The notes below the pieces were generated by a model. That model worked only from the letters and a program-made list of their open reading frames with translations, searched no databases and had not been told where the DNA came from. From the NCBI RefSeq assembly GCF_000367945.1, contig NZ_KB849179.1, forward strand, positions 3,597,263 through 3,661,262: a DNA stretch of 64,000 nucleotides, read 5' to 3'. The translations under genes were made by a program, and so were the position numbers. Positions 16,447 to 25,445 of the stretch are shown piece by piece. This DNA is from Acinetobacter proteolyticus. GTDB taxonomy: Bacteria > Pseudomonadota > Gammaproteobacteria > Pseudomonadales > Moraxellaceae. Positions within the stretch are counted from its first letter, which is position 1, and every line of letters starts with the position of its first letter.

Positions 16447-18432
16447 TTAAGCTTTCTTCTCAATCGATGGTCCGACTGGGTCAGCAGTGATATAGCCGAC
16501 ACTTGCACTATAACCACCATTGTAGTTGGCTAATACTTTTGCTTTTAATTCAGCAGGAAGGCTTGAGCTATCACCCGCATGTTGGAAGTTGCTCATGATA
16601 TAGGTCCAGCCATTGACCGAATCAACTGCATGTAGACCAGTCGACTCTGCACCTGCTGGTGTAGACAGAATTCGGTCTAAAGACTTGGTCTCAACGTTAT
16701 AAGCCCAAAGGAAGTTATTGGTATGGTTACCACTATCTTCACCGATGAACAAAGTACGTAAAGTTTCAGAGAATTTTAGGTTGTCTGGGCTTGCAATGTT
16801 ATTGGGATCAGCCGTATTACCCAAGCTATCTACTGGAATATCTTTGCCCATCAGAACCATATGGCTTTGGTAAGGTGTCCATTCACTATTGATCACATTG
16901 TTTAGGTGGTCAACTTGGCTGCCTTTCAGGTCATGCGCAAGTACACCGCCTGCTTTCAATGTATTCTTGAATTTGACATTATGTGCAGCAACCCAGCTCG
17001 ATTTACCCTCAATCATCGAGTCTTGAATATTGGCAAGTGCAGAATAAGCCACCTTGTCCTTGATATTCACGGTGGTTCCTTCCATCTTGGTAAATGCCAT
17101 ACTACCGCCTTTGAGGGCTGCATAACGGTGCGTTTCGAGGAAGGCAGCAGCTAATTCGATTTCTGCTTTGCTGAAACCGTTATTGGCTTCTTTTAACTTG
17201 ATCCAAAGTGTCTTCTTATCTAGGACAATCTGCGTATAACCCGTTAAGTCTGCAGGTGCCGTGGTTAAGCTCTCCATAATGTGTTCAGCTTTAATGCCGC
17301 GAACATTGACCAAGTCTTCAATGGTTTTACTGTCAGTATGACCCAGTTTGATCCATTTAATTGGTGCTGTAGAGGTTTCATTCAGCTCAGCAGTGTATTT
17401 TGCAACGTATAGCGTCCCCGCAGATAAATCTTTTTCCTTATCTGCAACAAACATAAAGAAACCGCCGTTGGTATAGTCATCACCCATGATCACGGTACGG
17501 TTGTCTGGCATTACTTGAATCAATTCATGTGAAATACGGCCTAAACAATAGTGTTTAACCGCTGTACCACGTCCTTTACCATCCAGAATGATTTCTGGTA
17601 AATGACCATAGTTATAGGCATTAGCTGTATTTTCATTGCCATATAGATTTTTACTGTAGGCTCTTAATGTGGCTAAGGTACTACCGATTTGATCAAAAGC
17701 ATCTGGTTCATATTCTTCACTTGAAAGGTGTGTATTCCAGGGTGAAAGGCTAGCGCCACAAGTAATCCATAGACCATGAACTTTAGACATATCGACATTG
17801 AAGTATTTTTTCAATGCAAGATGTCCGGTTTTTTGATCTTGATCTAAGGTCAATACGGCAATTGGCGACGGCAACTGACCATACATACTTTGTTTGGCCA
17901 AGTTTTGTGTGGTGTATTCAAACTGCACCACATGGAACACTGGATTGTTGACGCCGTCAACTTTTGCATCTTTGAGATGAATCATTGAAGAGCCATCTGG
18001 ACAGTCAGAGAAGAATTGACGCTCTTGACCTACAACCGATGTATCTCGGATTGGTTGGTTATTAATGTCGTAATAGCTACCTGCGATAATTTTGCCGCCG
18101 TTGATATTGTCAACTTCCATACCGGTACGGAAAAATTCTTGATAACCTAATTTATATTCAGTGCTGGTATTGTCTTCCCAAGTCACTGTTAAACTTGATT
18201 TAACAGAAGTTGTTGCCATTTCTGCTGTGGTTGATGGTGCAGCCATTGGCGTAAATTTGGCATTTTTAAATTTAACCAACTTTGCTGGTGGTGTAACAAC
18301 GTTATTATCGTTGTCATCATTACAACCCGTTAAAGCTGCTGCTGTGCCCATTGCCCCTAGTGGTAAAAACGGAACACCCGCGAACCATTTTAAAATATCA
18401 CGACGACTTGGCTGATTGGTATTGGCTGTCAT
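16447..18432 (-). CDS. phoX: PhoX-family alkaline phosphatase (Tat lipoprotein)
   Basis: The start is the ATG at 18432 (661 residues); a longer reading would run into the promoter. The N terminus carries a twin-arginine signal SRRDILKWF (Arg10-Arg11) then the lipobox LTGC (Cys37). Downstream text fits PhoX/DUF839 proteins: GYQEFFRTGMEVDNINGGK, TCGASLSPWNTHLSSEEYEPDAF, YCLGRISHELIQVMPDNRT, GDDYTNGGFFMFVADK and FIGEDSGNHTNNFLWAYNVE. PhoX is a Ca2+/Fe-dependent monomeric phosphatase exported folded through Tat. Here it lies just downstream of tatABC on the same strand, with its own PHO-type promoter. Confidence 0.92.
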   Translation of the reverse strand: MTANTNQPSRRDILKWFAGVPFLPLGAMGTAAALTGCNDDNDNNVVTPPAKLVKFKNAKFTPMAAPSTTAEMATTSVKSSLTVTWEDNTSTEYKLGYQEFFRTGMEVDNINGGKIIAGSYYDINNQPIRDTSVVGQERQFFSDCPDGSSMIHLKDAKVDGVNNPVFHVVQFEYTTQNLAKQSMYGQLPSPIAVLTLDQDQKTGHLALKKYFNVDMSKVHGLWITCGASLSPWNTHLSSEEYEPDAFDQIGSTLATLRAYSKNLYGNENTANAYNYGHLPEIILDGKGRGTAVKHYCLGRISHELIQVMPDNRTVIMGDDYTNGGFFMFVADKEKDLSAGTLYVAKYTAELNETSTAPIKWIKLGHTDSKTIEDLVNVRGIKAEHIMESLTTAPADLTGYTQIVLDKKTLWIKLKEANNGFSKAEIELAAAFLETHRYAALKGGSMAFTKMEGTTVNIKDKVAYSALANIQDSMIEGKSSWVAAHNVKFKNTLKAGGVLAHDLKGSQVDHLNNVINSEWTPYQSHMVLMGKDIPVDSLGNTADPNNIASPDNLKFSETLRTLFIGEDSGNHTNNFLWAYNVETKSLDRILSTPAGAESTGLHAVDSVNGWTYIMSNFQHAGDSSSLPAELKAKVLANYNGGYSASVGYITADPVGPSIEKKA

Positions 18433-18475
18433 AGTAAATCCGTATCTGTAATATATGGTAAATAAATCCTGATCG

Positions 18476-18531
18476 ATTCTATGAAGCGGAGATGACAGTT
18501 TTCTGACAGTTTGAAGGCAGTTTGAAGACAA
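18476..18531 (-). promoter_or_regulatory. PhoB-dependent promoter of phoX (tandem PHO boxes)
   Basis: On the minus strand four half-sites lie at an 11-bp period: TTGTCTT, CTGCCTT, CTGTCAG, CTGTCAT (18531 to 18492), with spacers CAAA, CAAA, AAAA. The last pair (18509-18492) matches the enteric PHO-box consensus at 17 of 18 positions. TAGAAT (18481-18476) begins 10 bp later as the -10. The phoX ATG is 60 bp from the box. Confidence 0.85.
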
Positions 18532-18614
18532 TTTTTATTTTGTAAATAATTAATAAATATGGAATTAGAAAAATAATCCCTGAACTATTTTCAGGGATTA
18601 TTCACCTATTTGAA

Positions 18615-19379
18615 TTAAGCAGCGGCTTTTCTTTTTTCCAGTATTTTTCCAAATAATAAACCCAATTCAAATAGCATCCACATCGGAACTGCCAGCATGA
18701 TCATGGATAAGGCATCGGGTGGCGTCACAAACATTGCGACAAAAAAACACCCGACTACGATGAAGCGACGCTTTTCAATGAGCGTTTGGGTACTGACCAC
18801 GCCAATTAAAATCAGTACTAAAGTAATAATTGGGATTTCAAAGGTAAAACCAAACACCAAGAATAATTTTAGACAGAAGCTGAGATAGCTGTTGATGTCT
18901 GTCATTGGTGCAACTGTTTCTGGGGAAACACTAATAAAGAAATGTAAAATCGCTGGTAAGGTAATGAAATAAGCAAATGCCACACCTAAATAGAACAGCA
19001 CAATACTGCCTAATAAGAGTGGAATAGCCAAATGACGTTCTTTTTCATACAGTGCAGGTTTGATGAATGACCAGATCTGATAAATGATATACGGCATGGC
19101 CAACATGAATGCGACAAATAGATTCAGCTTAAACGGTGCCATAAATGTTGCAGTGACATCGGTTGCAATCATGGTGGAGGTTGCAGGCAGCTGTTGTCTC
19201 AAAGGCTCAGAAAGCCATTGATAGGTCGTATTTCTAAAGGGCAATAAGCAGAAGAAAAGAAAAATCGTGACCCCAACAATCTTAAATAGATATTGTCGCA
19301 GCACAATCAAATGCTGCATGACAGGCATTTGTTGTAAGGATTCCTCAGGACTGACTGAAGTCGATGGTAATTGGCTCAT
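18615..19379 (-). CDS. tatC: Twin-arginine translocase subunit TatC
   Basis: The 254-residue product has six TM helices. TatC marks are MPVMQHLIVLRQYLFKIV near the start, FMAPFKLNLFVAFMLAMPYIIYQ, FIKPALYEKERH and VSPETVAPMTDINSYLSF. Its ATG overlaps the tatB stop (ATGA). TatC binds the RR signal of folded substrates at the inner membrane. It ends 183 bp before the start of PhoX, itself a Tat substrate. Confidence 0.95.
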   Translation of the reverse strand: MSQLPSTSVSPEESLQQMPVMQHLIVLRQYLFKIVGVTIFLFFCLLPFRNTTYQWLSEPLRQQLPATSTMIATDVTATFMAPFKLNLFVAFMLAMPYIIYQIWSFIKPALYEKERHLAIPLLLGSIVLFYLGVAFAYFITLPAILHFFISVSPETVAPMTDINSYLSFCLKLFLVFGFTFEIPIITLVLILIGVVSTQTLIEKRRFIVVGCFFVAMFVTPPDALSMIMLAVPMWMLFELGLLFGKILEKRKAAA

Positions 19380-19816
19380 ACGGCAATCTTTAATTCTGGA
19401 TCAAACTGTTGAGTCGATAGATTCGGCGCTAGTTTGAAAGGTAACTTCTTTTGATATTCAAGACTGAAAGGGATGATCGCTTGCTGAGAAAAAAGCGTAT
19501 AGATGATCGGGGCTTTCGTCTCAGTTTTTACTTCTTCAGCTTCAGAAGGCGTTTGTGTATTTTTAAGCGCGTCCAGCTGTTGTTGCATCCTGCGTTCAAG
19601 TTCAGTGATTTTATCAATTTCTTTTTGCATTTCTTCGCGGAACTCAGAAAGGCGTAATTCTCGATCAATTTCGTTCTGAATGTTGTTGATAAACTTTTTA
19701 ATTTTTCCATACCATTTCGCTACGAACCGTGCAGCTTCTGGCAATTTATCAGGACCGAGCACTAGCAATGCAATCACGGCAAAGCAAAAGATTTCGGTCA
19801 TTCCCAAATTCAGCAT
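19376..19816 (-). CDS. tatB: Twin-arginine translocase subunit TatB
   Basis: The 146-residue product has one N-terminal TM helix (MTEIFCFAVIALLVLGPDKLPEAARFVAKW) with the conserved GPDKLP hinge, then a long amphipathic, charged helix (EFREEMQKEIDKITELERRMQQQLD). TatB forms the substrate-receptor complex with TatC. Gap to tatA is 12 bp. Confidence 0.93.
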   Translation of the reverse strand: MLNLGMTEIFCFAVIALLVLGPDKLPEAARFVAKWYGKIKKFINNIQNEIDRELRLSEFREEMQKEIDKITELERRMQQQLDALKNTQTPSEAEEVKTETKAPIIYTLFSQQAIIPFSLEYQKKLPFKLAPNLSTQQFDPELKIAV

Positions 19817-19828
19817 AATCGTGCTCGC

Positions 19829-20044
19829 TTAGCTTTTTACTGAGCTTTCAGTATTTTTAACTTGAGCATCAATGGTGCGAGGTTCATTTAAAGGTGTCGC
19901 AGCTTCTTCTTCTTTCATTGACTTTTTGAAATCTTTGACAGCGCCGCCAACGTCTTTACCGAGGTTTTTTAGCTTTGATGTACCGAACAGTAGAATCACT
20001 ACAATTGCAAAAATCAGTACGTGCCAAATTGATAAACCAGCCAT
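19829..20044 (-). CDS. tatA: Twin-arginine translocase subunit TatA
   Basis: The 71-residue product starts [21 protein letters not shown]; the ATG at 20044 (or the adjacent 20047) has SD AGGAATAG, while a longer reading does not. The TM helix is followed by the [10 protein letters not shown] hinge and the amphipathic helix [14 protein letters not shown], the TatA layout. TatA oligomers form the translocation path. First gene of tatABC. Confidence 0.93.
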   Translation of the reverse strand: MAGLSIWHVLIFAIVVILLFGTSKLKNLGKDVGGAVKDFKKSMKEEEAATPLNEPRTIDAQVKNTESSVKS

Positions 20045-20196
20045 CATTCTATTCCTATAAAACTTTGGATATATCTCAACAGCTTGCCATGACAAAGATG
20101 TGACACTTATATTGCAGTTTTAAGACAACACATTTACCCAATGCTAAATAGTGCTAGCATAAGCAACATATCAAGACATGATAAAAACAGATCGAC

Positions 20197-21084
20197 ATGA
20201 CCTTTATTCTCCCCATCAGTGCCTTTATTTTTGGGCTGTTGCTTGCTCAATTCAAAGTCGCGGAACAGGCGAAGAAAATCTTATCTTCCTTATTGGCACG
20301 CTTATTTATTCCTGTGGTAATCATCTACAACATGGTGTTTTATCAGGCAGGTAGCTTTGCACTGATGGGATTTAGTTTTATTACATCGATTCTTTTATTT
20401 TATGGTTTTTTCCATTTTTCAAAGGATCTCTTACAAGCGCTCTGTATGAGTTATAGCAATATTGGTTGGTTAGGTTTTCCATTTGCCATCGCCTTATTTG
20501 GAGAGCAGGTCAGTGGTGCCATGATCGCGCTGTATATTGGGGGTTCATTGTTTGGCAATATTTGGGCAGTTGCTGCGGTTTCAGAAGGGCCCACTGATTA
20601 CCTTGCAACACTGCAAAAAGTTCTGAAGTCACCACCGGTATTGGCCTTGTTTGCAGCCTTAATTCTATGGCTCTTGGGGATTCATCGTTTACAGGGTAAT
20701 TTTGTTCTAGAGGGACTGTATGATATTGCCAAATTTGGGATGAGCTTTGCGGGCATGTGTATTTTAGGCATGTGGCTGAGACATACCCGCGTACATATGG
20801 CTGATTTGTGGCTGAGTACTCGAACCTTAATGTTTAAGCTATTGTCTGGCGTCGTGATCTGTACGTTGACCTATTATTTTATTGCGATTCCGCAGATTGA
20901 ATCATTGCTCCCAGTTTTGTTTTTCCTATTTTGTTTACCACCCGCCGCCAATATCGTTGCGTTGGAAACCCATTATCAAGGTACGGGCATCTCAGCCCGC
21001 TATATTGCTGCGGGAACCATCGTAAGCTGTGTGGTGATTGTGATCTATGGTCTATTGCTGCATATAAAAAGTGCCCTCATATAG
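20197..21084 (+). CDS. AEC-family (auxin efflux carrier-like) permease
   Basis: The 295-residue product has about ten hydrophobic helices in two halves (MTFILPISAFIFGLLLAQF…; PPVLALFAALILWLLGI). A conserved mid-region is MSYSNIGWLGFPFAIALFG, typical of the AEC transporters (N…G.P). The substrate is unknown; relatives move organic acids or amino acids. It stands divergent from tatABC and convergent with rdgB. Confidence 0.82.
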   Translation: MTFILPISAFIFGLLLAQFKVAEQAKKILSSLLARLFIPVVIIYNMVFYQAGSFALMGFSFITSILLFYGFFHFSKDLLQALCMSYSNIGWLGFPFAIALFGEQVSGAMIALYIGGSLFGNIWAVAAVSEGPTDYLATLQKVLKSPPVLALFAALILWLLGIHRLQGNFVLEGLYDIAKFGMSFAGMCILGMWLRHTRVHMADLWLSTRTLMFKLLSGVVICTLTYYFIAIPQIESLLPVLFFLFCLPPAANIVALETHYQGTGISARYIAAGTIVSCVVIVIYGLLLHIKSALI

Positions 21085-21094
21085 GAGAGCACTT
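21067..21094. terminator. Terminator between the AEC gene and rdgB
   Basis: AAAGTGC and GCACTTT arms enclose a loop with a short CCT/AGG pairing. It overlaps the end of the AEC gene and lies 8 bp from the rdgB stop. Confidence 0.6.
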
Positions 21095-21101
21095 TAGGGT
21101 T

Positions 21102-21725
21102 TTAAACCAAACTGGCTTTAAACAGCTGCATGGCTTGACCACGATGGCTGATTTTATTTTTCTCAGCTTTGCTCAGTTCAGCACTGGAAATATTTAATTC
21201 TGGTAACCAGAATAAAGGGTCATAACCGAAACCGTTTTCACCACGTGCTGCTGCTAAAATCTCACCTTTCCAGATGCCTTGGAAAATTTGTGGAAGTGGG
21301 TCTTCTGCATGAGTGACCAGTGCCAATACGCAGACAAACATCCCTTCAATGGCTTCGCCGTCTTTACGCAAAGGCGCAAGATCCGCCAGTAATTTTTGGT
21401 TATTGGCAGCATCATTACCATGTTCGCCCGCATAGCGTGCCGAGTAAATCCCAGGCGCACCGCCTAAAATAGGCACACAAAGTCCTGAGTCATCTGCAAG
21501 CGCTGGTTTACCTGAAAGTTTAGACGCATGGCGTGCTTTGATAATGGCATTTTCAACAAAGCTGAGGCCGTCTTCAATCGCATCTTCAATATCAAGTTTA
21601 CCTTGAGGAATAATCTCGACAGGAAGATCAAGTTGTTGAAAGAGATGTTCAAATTCGACTACTTTGCCTTTGTTATTACTTGCAAGGACAAGGCTGCCTT
21701 GGTTGAGCCATGGTTGGGTAGACAT
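21102..21725 (-). CDS. rdgB: XTP/dITP diphosphatase (RdgB/HAM1)
   Basis: The start is the ATG at 21725 (MSTQPWLNQGSLVLASNNKGK). The 207-residue product has all family motifs: SNNKGKVVEF, FVENAIIKARHAS, ALADDSGL, GAPGIYSARYAGEHG and ENGFGYDPLFW. The enzyme removes XTP, ITP and dITP from the nucleotide pool and so prevents their incorporation into DNA. Cytoplasmic; Mg2+-dependent. Confidence 0.95.
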   Translation of the reverse strand: MSTQPWLNQGSLVLASNNKGKVVEFEHLFQQLDLPVEIIPQGKLDIEDAIEDGLSFVENAIIKARHASKLSGKPALADDSGLCVPILGGAPGIYSARYAGEHGNDAANNQKLLADLAPLRKDGEAIEGMFVCVLALVTHAEDPLPQIFQGIWKGEILAAARGENGFGYDPLFWLPELNISSAELSKAEKNKISHRGQAMQLFKASLV

Positions 21726-21802
21726 GCTGAAAAATCTCAATATTTTAAATCAGATGAATTGTACTCGATTTGGTGGTCTAAGTTGGTTGTATGTCTTTAT
21801 GA

Positions 21803-22243
21803 TTAAACGCCAAGAAGGGTAAGTCCATCAATACCTTGTTCTAATAGCTTGTTTAAGAAACGTATAAGATCATCCATCATTTTGATTACATCCGCTTTAT
21901 ATCTCGGATATTTTTTCTTAAAAAGTTTAGTTTCCTGTTTAAATAAAAGATGAACATTATCGTGATAGCGTAAATATTTTTTAGCCTCTAAGTAAATTTT
22001 ATAGGTATTAAGTTTTGCAATAATTTGTACTATTTCTTCTGCATCAAGATACGTATTTTCCCAATGTGACCAAGGGCTTTCATTCCCTAAAAATAAGTGC
22101 TCGACTAATGAAAATGCGATTTCATCAATGACAATTGAATGATCACAATTTGGATTTCGTTGCAAATCATAAGGAATGATTTGCATGTTAAGACCTGTAT
22201 AAATTCCATCTGAATAGGGCGTAACTGTAAAAGAAAATTTCAT
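21803..22243 (-). CDS. Hypothetical protein, 146 residues, AT-rich
   Basis: The product (MKFSFTVTPYSDGIYTGLN…LEQGIDGLTLLGV) has no signal peptide or TM segment. Its middle is rich in Lys, Tyr and Leu (AKKYLRYHDNVHLLFKQETKLFKKKYPRY). The gene is visibly more AT-rich than rdgB or metX. It starts 1 bp after the methyltransferase stop, so the two are probably cotranscribed. Its size and composition resemble small immunity or antitoxin-type orphan proteins, but nothing in the sequence proves this. Confidence 0.6.
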   Translation of the reverse strand: MKFSFTVTPYSDGIYTGLNMQIIPYDLQRNPNCDHSIVIDEIAFSLVEHLFLGNESPWSHWENTYLDAEEIVQIIAKLNTYKIYLEAKKYLRYHDNVHLLFKQETKLFKKKYPRYKADVIKMMDDLIRFLNKLLEQGIDGLTLLGV

Positions 22244-22244
22244 G

Positions 22245-22826
22245 CTAAATTTTTTTCAAGATCAGTGTATGGAAATTCCAGAATTTCATTTTTCCGTGAG
22301 CATTTGGATGTTCTGTTCTAGTTTCTTCATTCATTAAAATTTCATAATCATCAATGAACAGTTGTTCAATTTGCTTGCGATCAAATCCTTGCATAGTCTG
22401 AGGCTGTTGTAATAACCAAGGGTCATCTTGACCTAAAAGTTGTATTAATAAAATTCCGCCTTGGGGCAAGGCATGTTTCATCTTTGCGAGTACATGATCA
22501 ATTTGGCTGGGGGCACAAAAGAACAGACTGAATAGAGCAACGATAATGCTGGCTGAAGGAAATGGATAGTCTTCAAAAATATGATTTGAGAAAAAGAATT
22601 TAGGATGATTTTTAAATCGATGCTGACACACCTGTTGTGCTGCTTCGGATGGATCAAAGGCGTGAACCTGATAATCATGTTTGAGTAAGAAGGCAGCCTC
22701 ATTGCCCGCACCGCATCCACAATCGATCACAACACGAGGGAGAGTCTCGTCAACATACTGGAGTGCATATTCCAAGATCGGACGATGGGGCTGATCTTGG
22801 GTGAGTTCAGCAAATATCTGGGGCAT
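22245..22826 (-). CDS. Class I SAM-dependent methyltransferase
   Basis: The 193-residue product has the SAM-binding motif I VVIDCGCGAGNEAAFL (~residue 33), motif II VHAFDPSEAA and a motif IV region SASIIVALFSLFF. The C terminus is WNFHTLILKKI. It is similar in size to tellurite-resistance TehB-like and small-molecule methyltransferases. The substrate is unknown. It forms a two-gene unit with the 146-residue protein. Confidence 0.8.
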   Translation of the reverse strand: MPQIFAELTQDQPHRPILEYALQYVDETLPRVVIDCGCGAGNEAAFLLKHDYQVHAFDPSEAAQQVCQHRFKNHPKFFFSNHIFEDYPFPSASIIVALFSLFFCAPSQIDHVLAKMKHALPQGGILLIQLLGQDDPWLLQQPQTMQGFDRKQIEQLFIDDYEILMNEETRTEHPNAHGKMKFWNFHTLILKKI

Positions 22827-22929
22827 GAGTGCTAAAGAATGAAGAATTTAATATAAATAGCAGTTTAAGTTCTTTTTGTAAAAGTAGAAATTAGACTACA
22901 TTTAAATCAATTGAGAATAAAACCAATAA

Positions 22930-22956
22930 AAAACCGACTTGTGATAGTCGGTTTTT
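22930..22956 (-). terminator. Terminator of the metX-metW-sel1 operon
   Basis: AAACCGACT and AGTCGGTTT pair with a 6-nt loop, with T tract on the minus strand, 26 bp after the Sel1 gene. Confidence 0.88.
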
Positions 22957-22981
22957 TATTACTCAATAGCTCTAAGCAAGA

Positions 22982-23569
22982 TTATTGCGCTTGAATCCAT
23001 TTATCAGCACGGTCACGTGCAGTACGAATCTGATCTTGAGTCAAGTTTGCAGCCAACGCGGTTTTCTTACCTTCAGAAAGACTGATTACTTTAGTGTCCA
23101 ACATACCATCGCGGGTTGAAAGCTCATACCATTGATAAGCACCGACAAAGTTCTTTTTCTGCTCTTCCATCATAGCAAGATTGAAGCTGGCACGGTTGTC
23201 ACCATTGCTTGCTGCTTTCTCGAAATATTTACGTGCTAAAGCTTCGTCTTTCTTTACACCAATGCCATCTGCATACATGCGGCCAACATTCAATTGTGCT
23301 GCAGATAAACCTTGATCTGCTGCTGCCTTGAATAAAGTGAAAGCTTGTTTTTCATCTTTAGCTACTTCTTTACCAAACTGGTAACGGGTTGCTAAGTAAA
23401 ACTGTGCCCCAGCTTGACCAGATTTTGCTGCGCTTTGCAATTCATTGATACCCATCACTGAATATCGCGCTGCCTGTGTTGCAACCGATTGAGGTTGAGC
23501 AACATAGTCAGCGTGCGCTTGTATACTGATCAGACCAAATAAAAATGTGCTGATTAATGTCTTTTTCAT
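22982..23569 (-). CDS. Exported Sel1-repeat protein
   Basis: The 195-residue product has a signal peptide (MKKTLISTFLFGLISIQAHA) and three Sel1/TPR-like repeats: AGAQFYLATRYQFGKEVAKDE…, LSAAQLNVGRMYADGIGVKKDE… and NRASFNLAMMEEQKK…. Such repeats form alpha-solenoids for protein contacts in the periplasm. Its ATG overlaps the metW stop by 4 bp (ATGA), so it is in the metX operon although it has no evident link to methionine. Confidence 0.85.
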   Translation of the reverse strand: MKKTLISTFLFGLISIQAHADYVAQPQSVATQAARYSVMGINELQSAAKSGQAGAQFYLATRYQFGKEVAKDEKQAFTLFKAAADQGLSAAQLNVGRMYADGIGVKKDEALARKYFEKAASNGDNRASFNLAMMEEQKKNFVGAYQWYELSTRDGMLDTKVISLSEGKKTALAANLTQDQIRTARDRADKWIQAQ

Positions 23570-24159
23570 AGAGCGCTCACTCGATAAATTGCGACTTCAC
23601 CAAATAGGTTCGGCATATGCTTACTGAGCATACTACCTTGTTGGTCACCATTAACGGCAAGTCGATTAATAATTTTAATCCGATTCTCAGCACATAAGGC
23701 TTCAAAGTCACGGAAAGTACATAAATGAATATTCGGGGTGTTATACCACATATAGGGTAAAGCTTCCGAAACAGGCATTTTCCCTTTCAAGGCAAGAAAA
23801 GAACGTGTCTTCCAATGCGCAAAGTTTGGAAAAGTAATAATGGCCTGTTTGCCGACACGCACCATATCACGAAGTAATACATCGGGTGCATCTACAGCTT
23901 GCAAAGCTTGTGCCATGACCACAGAGTCAAAAGACTGGTCGGCAAAACGGCTTAAACCAAGGTTTAAGTCCTGTTGGATAATATTTAACCCCCGACTGAT
24001 GGCAATTGCAATCTTTTCTTGATCAATTTCTAGCCCATAGGCACGAATATTGTGCTGTTTGCTCATATGAGCCAGCAATTCACCATCACCACAACCTAAG
24101 TCTAACACGCTAGAGTTCGGGTTAATCCATCTTTCGGCGAGTTGTTGATCTATACGCAT
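23566..24159 (-). CDS. metW: MetW, partner of homoserine acetyltransferase
   Basis: The 197-residue product has the methyltransferase-like fold typical of MetW: SSVLDLGCGDGELLAHM, DLNLGLSRFADQSFDSVVMAQALQ and ITFPNFAHWKTRSFLALKGKMP, then PYMWYNTPNIHLCTFRDFEALC. MetW is almost always encoded beside metX and is needed for full MetX activity in several proteobacteria. Start and metX stop overlap (TAATG). Confidence 0.95.
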   Translation of the reverse strand: MRIDQQLAERWINPNSSVLDLGCGDGELLAHMSKQHNIRAYGLEIDQEKIAIAISRGLNIIQQDLNLGLSRFADQSFDSVVMAQALQAVDAPDVLLRDMVRVGKQAIITFPNFAHWKTRSFLALKGKMPVSEALPYMWYNTPNIHLCTFRDFEALCAENRIKIINRLAVNGDQQGSMLSKHMPNLFGEVAIYRVSAL

Positions 24160-25319
24160 TAGTACTGCTCCTGCGATGTCGATTGCAACTGTTGTTCTCC
24201 ACCTAAAAATGCGCGTAGCGTTTTCACATACAGTGGAATAGGGAATAAGAACGAGTCATGGCCTTGTTCAGCATCAATATCTAAGTAGCTGACAGGCTTA
24301 TGATTATCAATCAAAGCATCCACCAGTTCCTGAGAACGACTTGGACTAAAACGCCAGTCTGTGGTAAATGAAATCACCAAAAATTGGCACTTCGGTTGAC
24401 TCATTGCCTTCGTCAAAGAATGTTCATATTCACGCGAAGGGTCAAAATAATCCAAGGCCTTGGTCATAATCAAGTAAGTATTTGCATCGAAATTGCGGCT
24501 AAATTGTTCGCCTTGGTAACGCAAATAGCTTTCCACTTGGAATTCGACATCAAAACCATACATAAATTTGCCTGATTTTAAATCGCGACCAAATTTCTGT
24601 TTCATGGCTTCTTCAGACAAGTAGGTGATATGGCCGACCATGCGTGCCAAAATCAAGCCACGTTTTGGATAACTGTCATTTTCCAGATAGCGACCATGAT
24701 GGAAATCAGGATCAGATAGAATCGATTGGCGTGCAACTTCGTTGAAGGCAATATTCTGTGCCGATAATTTTGGTGCGCTGGCGATAATGGCACATTTTTT
24801 TAAGCGGTCAGGATAATCCAGTGACCATTGCAGGGCTTGCATGCCGCCCAGTGAGCCACCAATGACAGAATACCAAACTTTAACGCCTAAACGGTCAGAC
24901 AACATGGCTTGGGTTTTGACCCAGTCACGCACCGTGACCAATGGAAAGTCAGGACCATAGGGGCGATTTTCATTTTCTGGATTCGGTGAAGTAGGGCCAG
25001 TTGAACCATTGCATCCACCGATATTATTTAAGGAAACAACAAAGAAGTGATTGGTATCAATGGCTTTTCCAGGACCAATACAGCTGTCCCACCAGCCTGC
25101 TTTTTTGTCATCTTCATGATGATAGCCTGCCGCATGGTGATGCCCTGATAGCGCATGGCAAATCAGAATGGCATTGGATTGGTCTGCATTGAGTGTTCCA
25201 TAGGTTTCAACCATTAAATCGAAACGTGGCAATACGCGGCCACATTCAAGTTCTAACGGTTGTTCAAACTGAAACTTTTGTGGTGTGACTACGCCCACTG
25301 AATCCGATGGAAAAGACAC
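24159..25319 (-). CDS. metX: Homoserine O-acetyltransferase
   Basis: The 386-residue alpha/beta hydrolase starts at a GTG (25319), consistent with the conserved Acinetobacter start MSFPSDSVG. Motifs are [31 protein letters not shown], the nucleophile elbow [12 protein letters not shown], and the C-terminal Asp/His region [11 protein letters not shown]…EQGHDSFL. It acylates homoserine in methionine synthesis. Most MetX enzymes use acetyl-CoA, although some are succinyltransferases, which cannot be excluded by eye. It leads the metX-metW-sel1 operon. Confidence 0.93.
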   Translation of the reverse strand: MSFPSDSVGVVTPQKFQFEQPLELECGRVLPRFDLMVETYGTLNADQSNAILICHALSGHHHAAGYHHEDDKKAGWWDSCIGPGKAIDTNHFFVVSLNNIGGCNGSTGPTSPNPENENRPYGPDFPLVTVRDWVKTQAMLSDRLGVKVWYSVIGGSLGGMQALQWSLDYPDRLKKCAIIASAPKLSAQNIAFNEVARQSILSDPDFHHGRYLENDSYPKRGLILARMVGHITYLSEEAMKQKFGRDLKSGKFMYGFDVEFQVESYLRYQGEQFSRNFDANTYLIMTKALDYFDPSREYEHSLTKAMSQPKCQFLVISFTTDWRFSPSRSQELVDALIDNHKPVSYLDIDAEQGHDSFLFPIPLYVKTLRAFLGGEQQLQSTSQEQY

Positions 25320-25354
25320 TGGAATGATTCGCCCTATAATAAATCATTAATAAT

Positions 25355-25381
25355 AAAAGGATACCAATTCAGGTATCCTTT
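25355..25381 (-). terminator. Terminator of leuA
   Basis: AAAGGATACC-AATTCA-GGTATCCTTT is a perfect 10-bp stem, with TTTTATTATT on the minus strand. It sits 65 bp after leuA and ahead of metX. Confidence 0.85.
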
Positions 25382-25445
25382 CAAAAGTCATTTTTTCTGA
25401 TATTACAACTCAGCTTTACTGACGATTATGTGATATTTCACCTTT

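Noticed and set aside
18433-18531. N-terminal extension of PhoX by 33 residues
   Set aside because: It would translate across the -10 and PHO boxes and displace the twin-arginine signal from the N terminus.
25320-25354. SAM riboswitch upstream of metX
   Set aside because: The gap between leuA and metX is about 125 bp and mostly a terminator; no SAM-box core or kink-turn pattern could be recognised.
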